From contig OV121085.1 of assembly GCA_921293015.1 (NCBI GenBank), positions 18,668,911 to 18,732,910 of the forward strand: a stretch of DNA of 64,000 nucleotides, written 5' to 3'. Source of the stretch: Phorcus lineatus. Lineage: Eukaryota > Mollusca > Gastropoda > Trochida > Trochidae. Under the pieces are notes generated by a model. The model was not told the DNA's origin. It did no database searches and saw only the letters and a program-made list of their open reading frames with translations. Below are positions 24,781 to 37,397 of this stretch, piece by piece. Each line of letters opens with the position of its first letter. The first letter of the stretch is position 1. Made by a program: the position numbers and the translations under genes.

Positions 24781-24894
24781 TAAATCCTAGATGGTGAAGT
24801 TAAGAGATTGAAAGATATCAATATATTGTCCATCTTCAACTTCAACTACGCTGTTTAAGTGTATGGTTATTTACAATATATTTTCTACTGGTAC

Positions 24895-25505
24895 ACGGGT
24901 CGATTCCTAAATTGGGAAGGGCTCTCTGCTCGGTTTAATGTCCAACTGATTGCGTAAGGGCTTAATTCTAAAATTAAGAGGGACCCTCAGTTAGTCCTCC
25001 TGTTCTATTGACTCAGTTTAGAAGTAATTCCTATATTGTGAAGAAATATATGTTCAACTGATGGAGTTAATTCGAACATCTTTCATTCCGTCTTTATATC
25101 TCAAACTGATTGAGTAAATTAGTCGATTCCTATGTCGTGAACGGCCTTCAGTTTGTTTAAATTTTCAACTGATTGAGTTTTGAGGTCGACCCTGGTTGTG
25201 AAGAGGGTATAAGCCCGTCTTAGTTTCAAACTAATTGAATATAGGTATCGATTCTTAGAGTATGAAGAGATATTTGCTTCCTTTTGTGTTAAACTATTTG
25301 AGTAAAGGTGTCGATTCCTACATGTAGGTTATGAAGGGCCTTGGGATTGTCTTTATGTTCCGCTTATGGAATATATAGGGGACTCCGTTGATTCCTAAAT
25401 TGTGAAGGGCTTTATAGGGGCTGATTCCAAGGTTGTGTAGGAATCTGTGCTCGTTATCATATATGTTAACCTTAATGAGTAATGGTGCCGATTCCTAGAT
25501 TATGA
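24895..25505 (+). repeat. Degenerate minisatellite, period roughly 60-75 bp
   Basis: About eight diverged units with the pattern GTCGATTCCTA, then TGTGAAGGGC, then TTCAACTGATTGAGTAAA. The array seems to resume at 28330-28500 past two LINE fragments. Confidence 0.7.
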
Positions 25506-25510
25506 CGTGC

Positions 25511-25945
25511 TTCAGAGAGAGGGAGAGATTTTTATTTCAGTACAGGGGCCACATGCCCATTATACAAGGCATACAATGTGCACAATTTATAGCGCCAATA
25601 AAATCATTCACATAGTTGTTATTGGTAGAGTATACATGAAAGTTGTAAGGGTATTCAACAGACCTAAAATACTTTGCGTTTTTTAGAGGCCTGATACAAA
25701 TTATTTCCAATATTATTAATAATAACCTCATTCTCTCTGACATGAACAACTGGAATACACTTCGCATGTGGTGGAATATTATAATAATATTCGGGAATTG
25801 TATTTATTCTTAAGTCACTGTAAAATGGACACGCAAGACAAAAATGGAATTCCTCTTTAACTGTAGGAATAATGCAGAGAGGACACAGGCGATCACTGCG
25901 CTTAAGACCAAGTAGTTTACGGTATTCAATCATTAACATATGACT
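25511..25945 (-). mobile_element. 5'-truncated LINE tail
   Basis: The minus frame encodes MLMIEYRKLLGLKRSDRLCP, then CIIPTVKEEFHFCLACPFYS, and ends KKRKVF. The 3' end is TACTGAAATAAAAATCTC. Same Cys/His tail as at 5.9 and 19.0 kb. Confidence 0.8.
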
Positions 25946-26227
25946 CGAGCTTTGAAATTTACTTACAGTGATACAGCATTCTTTACAATGAATGTGATTT
26001 ATGTAAAATCATAAGAAACATTTCCTTTACCATGGTTAAGAAAGTAAAGTTTTGAGTTGAATGAAATATTCTCCATCCATGACTGGTTATCGTTGTCAAT
26101 ACATCTCTGTTTAAATACCGACAAAACTTTAACATTTATCAACATGTAGGCTCGTCTTAGCGTTTAATTTATAGATTAGAGTTGACACAAACCAGATTTT
26201 ACAGGTCTTTCATCATGGCATTCGTTA

Positions 26228-26402
26228 GGAGATAAACATTCCGTGAAAATTTGGAAATCAGAGGCATATAACGGAATTATAATAGCTCTAAATCTAATTT
26301 GTAGTCGAACGCGTAGCGTAGCGTTCGACTTTAGATTAAATTTGGAGCTATTTTAATTCCATTATATGCCTCTGATTTCCAAACACAGTATGTTTATCTC
26401 CA
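26228..26402. repeat. Large imperfect palindrome (about 175 bp)
   Basis: Left GGAGATAAACA and TTGGAAATCAGAGGCATATA pair with right TATATGCCTCTGATTTCCAA and TGTTTATCTCC. Arms of about 80 bp with a centre in GTCGAACGCGTAGCGTAGCG. Confidence 0.9.
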
Positions 26403-26950
26403 TTCTATCATAACAACGATTTAAATTTGAACTATATTCTTTCGCATAAAGTCGGCTGTGCTGTGTCATCGATGCCCGTGCACGGTTTCCACAGACTGAC
26501 ATTCATACAGAGATGACGTATTTGGGAATCTCGAATAACGTTACTTGTAGCAAGCCTCGGACATTACCGACAATTTCCAAATGCTTTAAAGGGAGCTCAC
26601 TCTATTCAGAAAACGTTAGTATTTCGCGACGGGCGTCAGCGTTCGGAATAATTTCTGAAATATTTTAAAACTTGACGTCGGTATCACAGCATTGATGTTT
26701 TAAATAAAGTTTGAGGTGAGTGCATTCTGTATTTTGATATTTTTGGGTATGATATTCTGTCAGTCTCAACTGTTTCCAGACCACAACTAGGCCTTACGCT
26801 ATGTGCCTACCTTTATATAATGTAAACTGTTTTTGTCGTGTTTGACCGCGGTTAACATTTGCATACTTTGATTTAATTGAATTTATATATTGTGCGATGT
26901 AAATCACCATGATGATTTCATTTGTTAAAATGACCGGCATACAACTTTTG

Positions 26951-27349
26951 CAGGGCTCCAGATAAGATGCGTATCTGCGTAAAATACGCACGGGTAATTC
27001 ATATATACGCATTAAAAATGAAACCAATGAGTGACAGATACGCACAACATTCCCAGAATACGAATCAGATATTTGTTTACAGGAGTGATGGTGACTTTTA
27101 GAAATAAAGTTTCATTTCTACATGTCAGAACTTTACATTTCGTCAAAGACAAATCACTCATTTATCTACAGATTAAACGTGTGGAAAATATAATCAGACT
27201 AACATCGAAAAAATGCTAACTTTGAATGAGGATCTGAGAACGATTAAGCTAGAAATGCTCCTAGCTTTTTACATGTGGTAATTTTATTCATCAGATTTTA
27301 TTTTGAGGAGTGAAACACCCCTGAGTCCAAATAATTATCTGGAGCCCTG
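26951..27349. mobile_element. hAT-like MITE with 15-bp terminal inverted repeats
   Basis: CAGGGCTCCAGATAA and TTATCTGGAGCCCTG at the ends, 399 bp. Related to the element at 5295-5763 (one base different in the TIR). No clear target duplication seen. Confidence 0.85.
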
Positions 27350-27384
27350 TATAAGTACGTATTTGGAGAAAATTGTTGCTAGGC

Positions 27385-28217
27385 AACTGGCGCTTTGGAC
27401 GAAGTAAACAGAAGACTGTATAATATTTATGCAGAACTTGGGCGCTTTCCTTTAAAATGTAAAAGAGTGTTTAATTTAGTAAAATTTTGGGTAAAATTGT
27501 TAGGAACTAATAATTGTATCCTAAGGGGCTGTTATAATTATTTATATAATGAAGTTGAATCTCATTCTGTAAAAAATTGGGCTCATGAGGTTAAAAGTAT
27601 CTTGTTTTCTATTGGTTATGCAGAAATATGGTATAAACAAGAATTATATACAACCAAATCTCTTGCCTGTTATAAAACAAAGAATTAATGACTAAGCTTT
27701 TCAATATATTTTAAGCCAGATTTCTACCTCAAGAAAATGTATGATTTATAAGTATATCATTGAAGGTTGTACTCTGCAGTATATTATTTAAGAAACCCTA
27801 TTCCATTGATGTATAGAAAATATCTATCCAAATTCCGCCTGTCAGCTCATAACTTATCAATTGAATGTGGAAGATACAAAAATATAATTGCAAGTGAAAG
27901 AAAATGTATCCATTGTACATCTAATATTGAAGACGAGTATCATTTCATTTTAGTTTGCCCTTTATATCTAAATGTTCGACAACTTTATATTAAGCCTTAA
28001 TACTGGAAAAATCCAAGTGCTACACAGTTACTTAGAATAAACAATTTTGGTTTAATGCATGCAACATAAGAAATATGCATTTGAAATAAATATATGAATG
28101 TACATTCTCCATAAAAGATAATCTCTGAATTACCCGTCCACCTGTACCATGTTATTCAATATCTTCATGTAACCACCGATAAGTTGTTCAACTTAAGGTT
28201 AATAAAGAATTGAATTG
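27385..28217 (+). mobile_element. 5'-truncated LINE tail, frameshifted
   Basis: One frame gives LYNIYAELGRFPLKCKRVFN, VKFWVKLLGTNNCILRGCYN and SVKNWAHEVKSILFSIGYAE. After a stop and frame change a second gives KYLSKFRLSAHNLSIECGRY and CIHCTSNIEDEYHFILVCPL. The 3' end is TTAATAAAGAATTGAATTG. A dead copy. Confidence 0.85.
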
Positions 28218-28329
28218 TATAACCAGATTATACGCCGCCTCTGATTTTTTCGCAGCAGCCAATCAGAATTGGGTATTTCGCACAGTTATGGTAGAATTAT
28301 TTATATTAAGGGCGTCGTTCCTAAGAATG

Positions 28330-28500
28330 TAAAGGTCTCTGTATTTCATTTTCTCGTTATAGTTTTGGAAATAAGGGCTATATTCCTGGATAGTGAAGGG
28401 CTTTCAGATTTTTCCATATGTTAGCAAATAAAGCTGTCAGCTCCTAGATTGTTAAGAGGTGAATGCTTCTATGAAGCCCCAGGGTGATAAGGTGTAAGAT
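28330..28500 (+). repeat. Minisatellite remnant matching 24.9-25.5 kb
   Basis: TTCCTGGATAGTGAAGGGCT and CTCCTAGATTGTTAAGAGG resemble the unit TCCTA-x-ATTGTGAAGGGC of the array on the other side of the LINE copies. Confidence 0.5.
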
Positions 28501-28744
28501 GTGGAGAGGGATCCCTTTAATGATGTAAACTGAACTGAACTCATAACTTTGTGTTGTGTGTTTGATGGTTTCAAAATATAATTTGTATTGGAACGGCTTA
28601 ATATAAGCTTCCAGATTATTTGCAAATCTATTTTCTTTTCTTTGAATTAAATAAAATATGTTTAAACCATATATACTGAACACCAAAAGAAATATTACAC
28701 CTCTTTGAATTTGAATATCATACAATTTATGTTTAATAACCACA

Positions 28745-29820
28745 AATTTAGTATTTTTAACTAAAAAAGGGGACTTGAGTATTTATTGATAATAATGTAA
28801 TCGCCATTTTTTCATGGGTGGGAGTCAGTTATTTTAACCATTTCTGGTGATGCTGTTTTTGTCGACAAGGACGTGGTTTGTTTTGAATGCTGTCTCGGTC
28901 ACAAGTGTATTCAGTTGACTTTTGATTATGATATACGAAGGAGCAATCCCCGATGTCTCATTCATACCATTATAAATGTGTTAGATATTAGACGATTTTT
29001 ATACAGGTGTTTATCACAACTCACGACTCGATATGACTATCTTCTCTTACAAAACGCACCCATTTGATTGAAAGACCTTTCACAAACAATTTAACACTTT
29101 TAGCAAATATATCGAAAATTAGTGACAGGCCTGGAAGACCGCAAAAGTGCACGTGCATAGAGGGAGCCATTGTGTTGCATGGTTTTTCTATAAAGCATAT
29201 CCACTTAATAATCACCACTTGCAGGGGATTTCCAGCCATAGCTTATTTGTTGCTTCGGGAAATATCAGAACAGGGTATCTAACATGTCAACAAAGACATG
29301 TCCTTAAATTCTCCAAATCTATTCTGGCAAACTATCATTGTCTGTCAATCATAATTATTACTTTTCAATGTCGAATCAACACACGTGTTGCCCCCTGGCC
29401 TTTCCGTAATGACATTGAATCGAATCCAATTGTAGCCAGCTGTATTACATACCTTGAAACCTTGCTGTAACAACAGCGAACGTTTCATGAGTATTGAAAT
29501 CAATAGGGAAATAGTAATTTTATTGAATCTCTTGTGCGTCAGATGTTGGATAAAGATTGATACATTTAAAGCTAGTTTGAATAACATCTTTATATAAAGT
29601 CAATTTTCGGTTGTGTCTTGTGATGAAATAATAGTGTAACCAAAACTTAATAATTATACTTGATAGGTAGTAATTGACATGAACATTTGATGGTTTATAT
29701 AAATCTTCGTATTTAATTGATTAATGCTTTGTAAACTGACTAAGGATTATAACGTTTAAGCGTTTTTACATACTTTAATTTGATAATACAGGATAGTAGC
29801 TTTATATAACATCATAAAAG
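28745..29820. other. No recognised gene
   Basis: Overlapping frames on both strands (e.g. 29147-29470) show no domain. The sequence is AT-rich and single copy as far as I can see. Confidence 0.35.
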
Positions 29821-29823
29821 ACA

Positions 29824-30280
29824 TTAAAGAGCCACTCCGTGAGTTGTTGGAATCATACATGCCAAACTTAATAAATGGTGTCATTTAATCGCGAAGTATC
29901 GACTGTCTCCAAAAAGACACATTTTAAAGCTTATTGGTTTTTTACAGTGACAGTATGAAGGAAGAACGTCGCAATTATGGTCGAAAACCGGACAGTGGAG
30001 CGCGTCAAATAGTCAAACGTAATTTTGGAGACTTATATATAAAACATCAAGGAGAGCAGTTAGGAGTTGATAGTGTTTGTTAGGTTATATTACTAGTATC
30101 CATGTATATGGGACGTGATATCTACACCTTATATAGGTGCATTTGTAAGGCTGTTTTTAGTTTTCATGAAAAACCAGTATTTGTCATATATATGTCTAGA
30201 TTTTATATCACCACATTTGACATTTAGCTTCGTATCAAAGGTAAATAATATGTTATGAAAATCACGGAGTGGCTCTTTAA
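29824..30280 (+). mobile_element. MITE family A copy 2
   Basis: TTAAAGAGCCACTCCGTGAG at the left and TCACGGAGTGGCTCTTTAA at the right: a near-perfect 19-bp TIR starting and ending in TTAA. The core is GGTCGAAAACCGGACAGTGG. 457 bp, no coding capacity. Confidence 0.93.
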
Positions 30281-30540
30281 TATAGAGAAGTTTCGTTCAG
30301 TTATTGTACCCTGTGACTTTAAAAACAGTTGTGAAAATTATTTTAATTGTACAAAACGAAGAAATTATGTTATACACAAATCATTTTCGTCGTATTTAAA
30401 CGCAGTTTAGAACATAGACACGAAAAAGTTTTTATTGAAGTTGATGTAACTCTACCAGTTAGTCATAATGTTGTAAATGTTCATTCCCGGATATACAAGT
30501 ATAAGAACAACACTATTGTATCTATCCGCTACATAGAGAA

Positions 30541-30680
30541 TACTAAACGAATGGTAATGTGATAACATTTTTATGCAACGAGTGAATGGAATTTGGTATC
30601 AGACGAACGAAAGTGAGTCTGATACCAAATTCCATTCACGAGTTGCATGAAAATGTTATCACATTATCATGAGTTTAGTA
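30541..30680. repeat. 140-bp near-perfect palindrome
   Basis: TACTAAAC at 30541 pairs with GTTTAGTA at 30680. Inner arms GTGAATGGAATTTGGTATCA and TGATACCAAATTCCATTCAC are perfect, around a centre GACGAACGAAAGTGAGTC. Homologous to 31982-32110. Confidence 0.95.
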
Positions 30681-31657
30681 TTTTATTTATTACTCATCCC
30701 CACGTATCAATATTTTTGATGAATTATCGTCAAAACAACAATCAGCTGATCGTGAACAGGCGTAAGAATACCAATCAGTCACACAAAACAGAACAAAATA
30801 GTTCGCTAATTGTAATTGTCTACATAGGTGACTCGCCTAAAAACATGAAACAAAAATTATTTTGGTGAACAAGTATTTCATTTTCGAGAAATTCATTGAT
30901 GTAACAAATGCTAACAATCAACGAAAAATGTCAAGCCATTGTGCACTCGATACGTGAGTCGTGACGTCATCGGAATGTGACCTCTTTCTAGGTCAGTCAG
31001 TTTTAAAAAGTTGGTGGAACGTACAGTGTCAGCAGTTGAGGAGGATTGAGAACATTGACGTGAATATAACAGAATTGTTGATAGGACCCGCAAATATTGA
31101 AATAAGGAAACGGGAGTTGCAAGATGTCATGTTCAGATTGTCTGCTTGTAGAGGGGGAAGTAGACTAACGTATAGTCCCTGAAAAAAAGATTTCACTAAA
31201 AATGTATTGTTCAATATTTGGTATGAAATAATATAAAAAAAGGAGTCCTGTACAATACTTAATTTCAGGCTGAGGCAACTAGACTTGCCAACATTTTCTA
31301 GACTTAAGAAGGCTCCTTTAATATTTTGCCATAGGGTCTGGATGACAGACTAAGGGGGAAGCGACAGGTTGGATGGAACAGATGATGGAACGGCCAAGCT
31401 GTGTGGCGTGGAACGGCCGGCAGAGGGGGGACGTAATACAAGTAGCGACGGCACAGAAGTTGCGAGTGATCAAAAGACTATGCGAATAGTGCTGGTTTTC
31501 ACAAATATGAGAGTGATTATTGACTCTTTGATATTTATATTTTTGGATATTCATGTCTCGCTGAGAATGCAAAATTTGAAAGTCGCTATTTTCTAACTTA
31601 CAAGTCACGTGATTGGACGATGTCATGTGACGTTCGAAAGTAGTTCAGTTTGTTCGC

Positions 31658-31703
31658 ACGAGTTGGTATCACACATATGTGTGTTACCAACTCATTGTTA
31701 TCT
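31658..31703. repeat. Short palindrome
   Basis: GAGTTGGTATCACACATA and TATGTGTGTTACCAACTC are inverted copies around a central CATATG. Confidence 0.85.
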
Positions 31704-31981
31704 AATGAGTGATCTCACCACGGTTGAGTAATAAATGTCAATAACATTAATGAACTGCTGAAATTGGTTATTTTCAACGGCACTACACGCATTTTTAAAG
31801 AGAAAATAAATGGACCCGCGAAAAGGAAAACAAATTTTACAGAAAGACAAAACGAACTTTATGTAAACATATCAAGTTTGATTATGCAATGTGAATCCAT
31901 TTCTTTAACACGATTGATTTGAACATTTTTCGCTTGGTACGTTTTCTCAAACTACACAAAATTTGGTTTAGTAAACAGAGA

Positions 31982-32110
31982 ATACTAAACGACGTCCCGT
32001 TTTATAATATATTTACGAAACAAGTGAATGGTTTGGTATTTAACGAGCGAAAGCGAGTTGGATACCGATTCCATTCACGTGTTTCATATTAACTGAACTG
32101 AGTTAAGTAT
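31982..32110. repeat. Palindrome homologous to 30541-30680
   Basis: ATACTAAACGACG, GTGAATGGTTTGGTAT, GAGCGAAAGCGAG, ATACCGATTCCATTCAC. Same order and centre as the palindrome 1.4 kb upstream, but more diverged arms. Confidence 0.8.
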
Positions 32111-32629
32111 CTATTTTATTACTTGCTGAATAATATCTAAGAAAAAGCATGAAAATTGCTGACATTACCGTTGGTGCCGGGCAGCTTTCATAGTGACGTC
32201 ATGCTTAACGATTGTTAGGACACTATGTCCAATGACATTGTACATGTAGATTTATTAAACGGCGGTATCTTCAACGAGCGAGTTATCAAAATATGTTATA
32301 CCCTCTGTATGAAAAATATACATTTTGCGTAAACTATCATATAAAGGAGAAAATGTGATGATGAGGATTATCATGATGATTAAAACAGACTTACCTTTAC
32401 TTTTTACTAAAGCAATTACCTTCTAATCCGTGTCTCTTGATTTCGACTTAAGATATGAAAACAACATCCACGTCAAACATGTTCACAGTGAGACGATCAC
32501 ACACGCATTTGCCGCACGAGTCTAAGCTGCTACAAAGACAGCAGGTGTCAATGCTGTTATTGTTATTAAAATCAATAATCATCATCACTGTCTCTCATCA
32601 CTTCTTTTGTCGTTCCATTCATACTTCTT

Positions 32630-32870
32630 TTTAAAGGAGTGGGAGGAGAGATATATTTGTTGTCTCCGTCGTTTGTCCACCTTACGCTCGCCCGTGCTCA
32701 AATCGTTTCCAGAGCAGTAATCGAAAACTGTTAGACCTTGCTTAATGAAACTTGGTATGTGGTCTAATCATTACATCCCCTCCTGATTGTTCTTAATATA
32801 CAACCTAGGGTGTGTGACGCATTGCCCTTTGACCTCAAACTGATTACAGGTGAGACGAAATGTTACAAAA
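32630..32870 (+). repeat. Possible interspersed molluscan repeat fragment
   Basis: TTTCCAGAGCAGTAATCGAA, AAACTGTTAGACC, TGAAACTTGGTATG and later TTTGACCTCAAACTGATTAC resemble a dispersed repeat I recall from bivalve genomes; no second good copy is in this window, only a short TCAAAGGTCAAAAGGTCATA at about 60336. Confidence 0.35.
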
Positions 32871-32879
32871 TAAGTCACA

Positions 32880-34830
32880 AAATAGTAAACTTTTATCACA
32901 TATGGTTAGCACAGTATATACTGCGTACGAATGGAAGTGTTCATAGCCTTATGTGTGATCCTTTTGCGTCTCAGTTTGTAAAAAAAGAAGATATCACTAA
33001 ACGGCATTACTGCTATTCGCAGAATCGACCACACTGACACTGGCACTGGCAGTTTAAGTCAAACCAAAGACTTTGGAAGAAAAACTAAACCTACAGAGGG
33101 TAAGGAAAGCGGTTCCATCCGTTTGGCAGATGACGTCATAAATAAATAAAATGTAAAAAATGTTTCCTTAAAAACCCTGTATATCTATAGTATTTCTCCG
33201 TCTCACCTTTTGTGATATTCATTCATTCATTCATTCATTCATTCATTCATACAATATTGAGTTCATGTGGTTTGAGTAAGTTGCTTCATTAAAGGTAACT
33301 GATCACATAACGGCAACATATATATTATACTGTACCTATACATACATAAACACAAATATATAACTATATTCACCTAAACGACAAACCATTTATGAAAAAC
33401 TAATTGTAAATTAATAAGACGTTTGTTGCAATTTAGATGGCTTTTGACCTAATAAAGTGAACTTAACAAGACAAATTTGATTGTAATAAAATAGTAATGA
33501 TATTCACTTCATGCAGCTTTAACGTTAATACATTTTATTATTTTATGAAATTTAAACTATTTCACGTCTCTTTAAGAATAATTTTATCAGATTTTATTAT
33601 TGTATCAGATGGGTCGGCTTAAGATTATTTCTGTTTACAACGCCAAACGTCATTGGTTCAATCGACGCCCTTTCTTGTGCTCACGAAGGTCAACTTGACG
33701 CCTTTCTTACAGGCCAATGTTAGTCGACTGTAATGATAATAATATCATGTCCAAAAATCAGGGACATTCAGAGCCGACGCAGTGAGTGAAGCGCTCGAAC
33801 CAGTGAACCGTGAAATGGTGATGCTTTCTGTAGGACCAGTTTGTTAGAGCTATGTAACTGCTTTACCATTCATATGATAAACCGTGCCAGCTTCAATTGT
33901 GAAAGAGCATTCAATTACCAATAAAAAGATATTTTTTACATATTTTTACTGCATATACCCATGGTGCCATTTGAAATACAAAACACCTATGTCAGCTCTG
34001 TACAACGCCATGCTATTTCAGAGAAATATGCGCTTTTCACCATTTTTAAACTTGATTTGTGACAAAACTATAACGTTGTGCATGCGTGCCAGCATTGATT
34101 TCTAATCTACATATATTGATGGACAGTAAAATCTAAAAACATTGCATTTCAAAAGATGTACCATGGTGCGCTTTCCAGTCAAAAATTGGTACAGAAAAAT
34201 TAACTAAAATTCTTAGAAACAAGGCGAGTTGCTCCCCTTTACTTAGCAGGGACTTCAAGCGGGTTTGCTGGTCAGCTTAAGGTTTAGAGCTTTTGGTTGA
34301 TTATGCTTGGTCTAACGTTTAGCAATTCAAATTGTTTTGAAAATATAATACTTATTGAACATAAATTAACATTTTGCAATATATTTGTAACTTGATTTAA
34401 CTACAGATTTTTACATATCAAAATATTATCTCGTTTTAACTGATGCAAAACTCGAATTGTAATTTGTCGAGTTCACTTAACTTTTCCAGAGTTTATTTGA
34501 CCGTGCCTACGCAAAGGACGCTAAGAGGACGTTGATACACGACATGAGCTTTTTTTGAAACATATTAACCCGAGTCGGGTATATATTGCAAATTAACAAA
34601 CTTTAGATTTTATAACAAACTTCTTCGGATGAGTAAAGAAATTTTTCAGTTATGCCCTAGTTCAATTGACATAATATAAGATGATACTCATTTGACCTCA
34701 ACCTAATTATCACAAGTTTTCGGTCCCTCATATTCAATCAGTCAGCGCAAATCTGTCTAGGCAAAATTTTCATGTATTTAATATTTGTTTAGAATTGATG
34801 GTGCCCCGCTTTAAACATTTAACACTATAC
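32880..34830. other. No recognised gene
   Basis: Contains an (ATTC)n array at 33218-33252; otherwise AT-rich sequence. The frames at 32810-33037 and 33884-34105 have no recognisable features. Confidence 0.35.
33218..33252 (+). repeat. (ATTC)n microsatellite
   Basis: Eight to nine consecutive ATTC units. Confidence 0.97.
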
Positions 34831-35870
34831 TTGGATTACTTGGTAAATGAAGACCTAGACTGTTATGTAGGCTCCAATATCCTACAGTCATGGACAGGAC
34901 TACCAGCACTTCTCGCCCTTGTACATTCTGTCAAGGATGTTCTCAATGTTGAGAAATTTATAGCACGTTAAAATGATACTCTGCCATTACTCAATGTCAA
35001 ATGGAGAGCTTTAATAACTGTCCTACGCTAGTGAGCAATGTTTCATGTCTTGTTGACCCATGTACACCTACAAGTATGGAAATAATTTAATAAAAATATC
35101 TGCGTAGTATCTGAAATAGCTTACCTTTTTTGGAAAACAGCAGATGTACCAAAAGCAATGGCTCAAACAGTTGCGTTTTCTACCAGACCCCGATCCGCCA
35201 AAACTGTTTTACTTATTAAACAAAACATCAGGGCCCTATTCAACATGAATTAATATTGACAAAGTTTTCACAAGCTTCATGCTTCGACGCTTCTATTGAA
35301 TGCGTTTGTACATTGCATCCTGCCGTGTGGAATGGAATGGAATCCACTTCTTATGCGACATTATATAGTACTATGGTGTGGTCAGTTCTAAGCTATGGGG
35401 CATCTATTTGGGGTCATCGGGAGGTAAGTGCTGTAAATGCTGTCCACCACCGTGCTTTGAGATTCTCTGTGGGAGTGGGTAAATATGCTCCAATTATTGC
35501 TGTGAATGGAGACATGGGTTGGATTCCTTCAATTGTCAGACAATGGATATGCATTGTTAGACAATATTGTCGTTTTAAGCTATTGCCTCATAAACGAAAT
35601 AAACATTTTTATGTGGTCGGAGGGTTGTTTCGATGGACGAAGAAAGATTGGAGTGAAAACAAAGCTGGAAGAATGGGACGTGAATGTGTTAGAATATGTC
35701 ATCGTTAAACGTTCATGTGACCATGTGCAAGATATTTGTATGCAGAAGTTTCAGTCATTACAAAATCGAAGTGGTAGAACTGGAAATAATGAATTAAAAA
35801 GGTATAGAATGTTTAAAAATGAGTATGGATGTAAATGTAATGTGAGTAAGAGTATGCCCCGTTCATAGCG
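34830..35870 (+). mobile_element. Decayed jockey-like LINE, C-terminal region
   Basis: The frame at 35256-35708 reads LYSTMVWSVLSYGASIWGHR, VNAVHHRALRFSVGVGKYAP and AVNGDMGWIPSIVRQW, the conserved block after the reverse-transcriptase domain in molluscan jockey-like elements. Broken frames upstream (34850-35230) continue the match weakly, and a shifted frame runs on to 35868. Stops make it inactive. Confidence 0.82.
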
Positions 35871-36458
35871 CTCTACCTTCTCAAAATTCAGATCAGGTAC
35901 CCCTTCTCTGCATTTAGAAACAGGCAGATAGACAAATAAGGAATTGAATGACAGTGTATGTTTTCAATGAAATGAAAGTGTTGAGTCCTGCCAAATCCTC
36001 CTCTAACTTTGACGTTTGCAATGTTGAGACACAGAAGATATTACTTTTTCATATCATCATTGAAACAAGCAGCATGTAGAATTTTGTCCTTGGTTTCATC
36101 CATCACATTTATTTCCGCAACCTTCTGCCATCAGTAGCTCAAACACTTTTCTACATTCGAAGCATGCAGCAACCATTAGCGGCGTTCTTCTCTTGTATCC
36201 TCTAACGTTGACGTCTGACATTATCTTGTAAAACATCAAGATGATGATATGTCTGCTTATATGTGAAATATCGTCACAAGGTAGTCTTGAGTATTTAAAT
36301 ATTCTCTCTGTATAAGAAGCCCTTGTTTCATTTTGTGTCGTAGTAGGTAATACCTAGAGTGGCTAAATAAGATCTCACTTTTTGATGTCAAATCCTCGAC
36401 CTTTGTCAGATCTCATTATTTGTGGTAGTTCAGCACGGTAAATATCTTTTCTAAGGCC

Positions 36459-36937
36459 TTAAAGAGCCACTCCGTGATTTTCATAACATAATATTTACCT
36501 TTGATACTAACCTAAATGTCATATGTGGTGATTTAAATTTAAAACATCTTAACTTTTCATGTTCAAAAGACATATCTATGACAGATACTGGTTTTCCATG
36601 AAAATTTAAAAACAGCCTTAAAAAAGCACAGAGATGTAGATATCACGTCCAATTCCAATATACATGGATACTAGTTATATAACCTAACGAACACTATCAA
36701 CTCCTAACTGCCCTCCTGGCTGTTTTAGATAAGTCTCCAAAATTACGTTTGACTATTTGACTCGCGCCACTGTCCGGTTTTCGATCAGAATTGCGAAGTT
36801 TTACCTTAATATTTTCACCGTAAAAAACCAATAAGCTTTAAAAATGTGTATTTTTGGTAACAGTCGATACTTCGCGATCAAATGACACCTTTGATTAAGT
36901 TTGGCATATGTGACTCCAACAACTCACGGCTCTTTAA
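36459..36937 (-). mobile_element. MITE family A copy 3
   Basis: Starts TTAAAGAGCCACTCCGTGAT and ends AACTCACGGCTCTTTAA, reversed relative to copies 1 and 2. The core CACTGTCCGGTTTTCGATCA is present. The right TIR has lost AGTG. Confidence 0.9.
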
Positions 36938-37397
36938 TAACGGCATCTGGAGTCCTCCATCTACAAGAACTTGAAAATACATCGATAGGCACTAGTAAAT
37001 AATTAACCTCATCATTATCCCAGGCTACATTAGAGACGCTACCCAAGTCTATGTCCAACTGGTTATTCAGATCAGTAGATATTAAATTTGTAGTGAAGTC
37101 GTTGTTATGAGTAGGCACAATTTGGATGCAACCTATTTCTTGATGTGATTTAAGCAAATATCCAATTTTCTTTCCTTTTCACTGTATAACACAGTTTAGA
37201 CGGTCCCGAAAAGGAAACTGGATGATTTGGATTGGAAGAGATGCTTGACAAATACTCCGGGCTTTCCATCTTTCATCGGGCATGGTTGGGCTACAAGTTA
37301 TAAGCAAACATACCTGACCCCACTCTTGTACTATGCTTTTGACCAATTCAATAAGGTAATGTGTGCACTTGCCTGCGTGTTTGTGACCTGGTTTACA

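Noticed and set aside
29147..29470. 107-codon plus-strand frame
   Set aside because: Overlaps open frames on both strands and shows no motif or conserved copy.
35506..35868. 120-codon frame overlapping the jockey-like fragment as a separate gene
   Set aside because: It is a shifted frame of the same LINE; only the downstream part continues the element.
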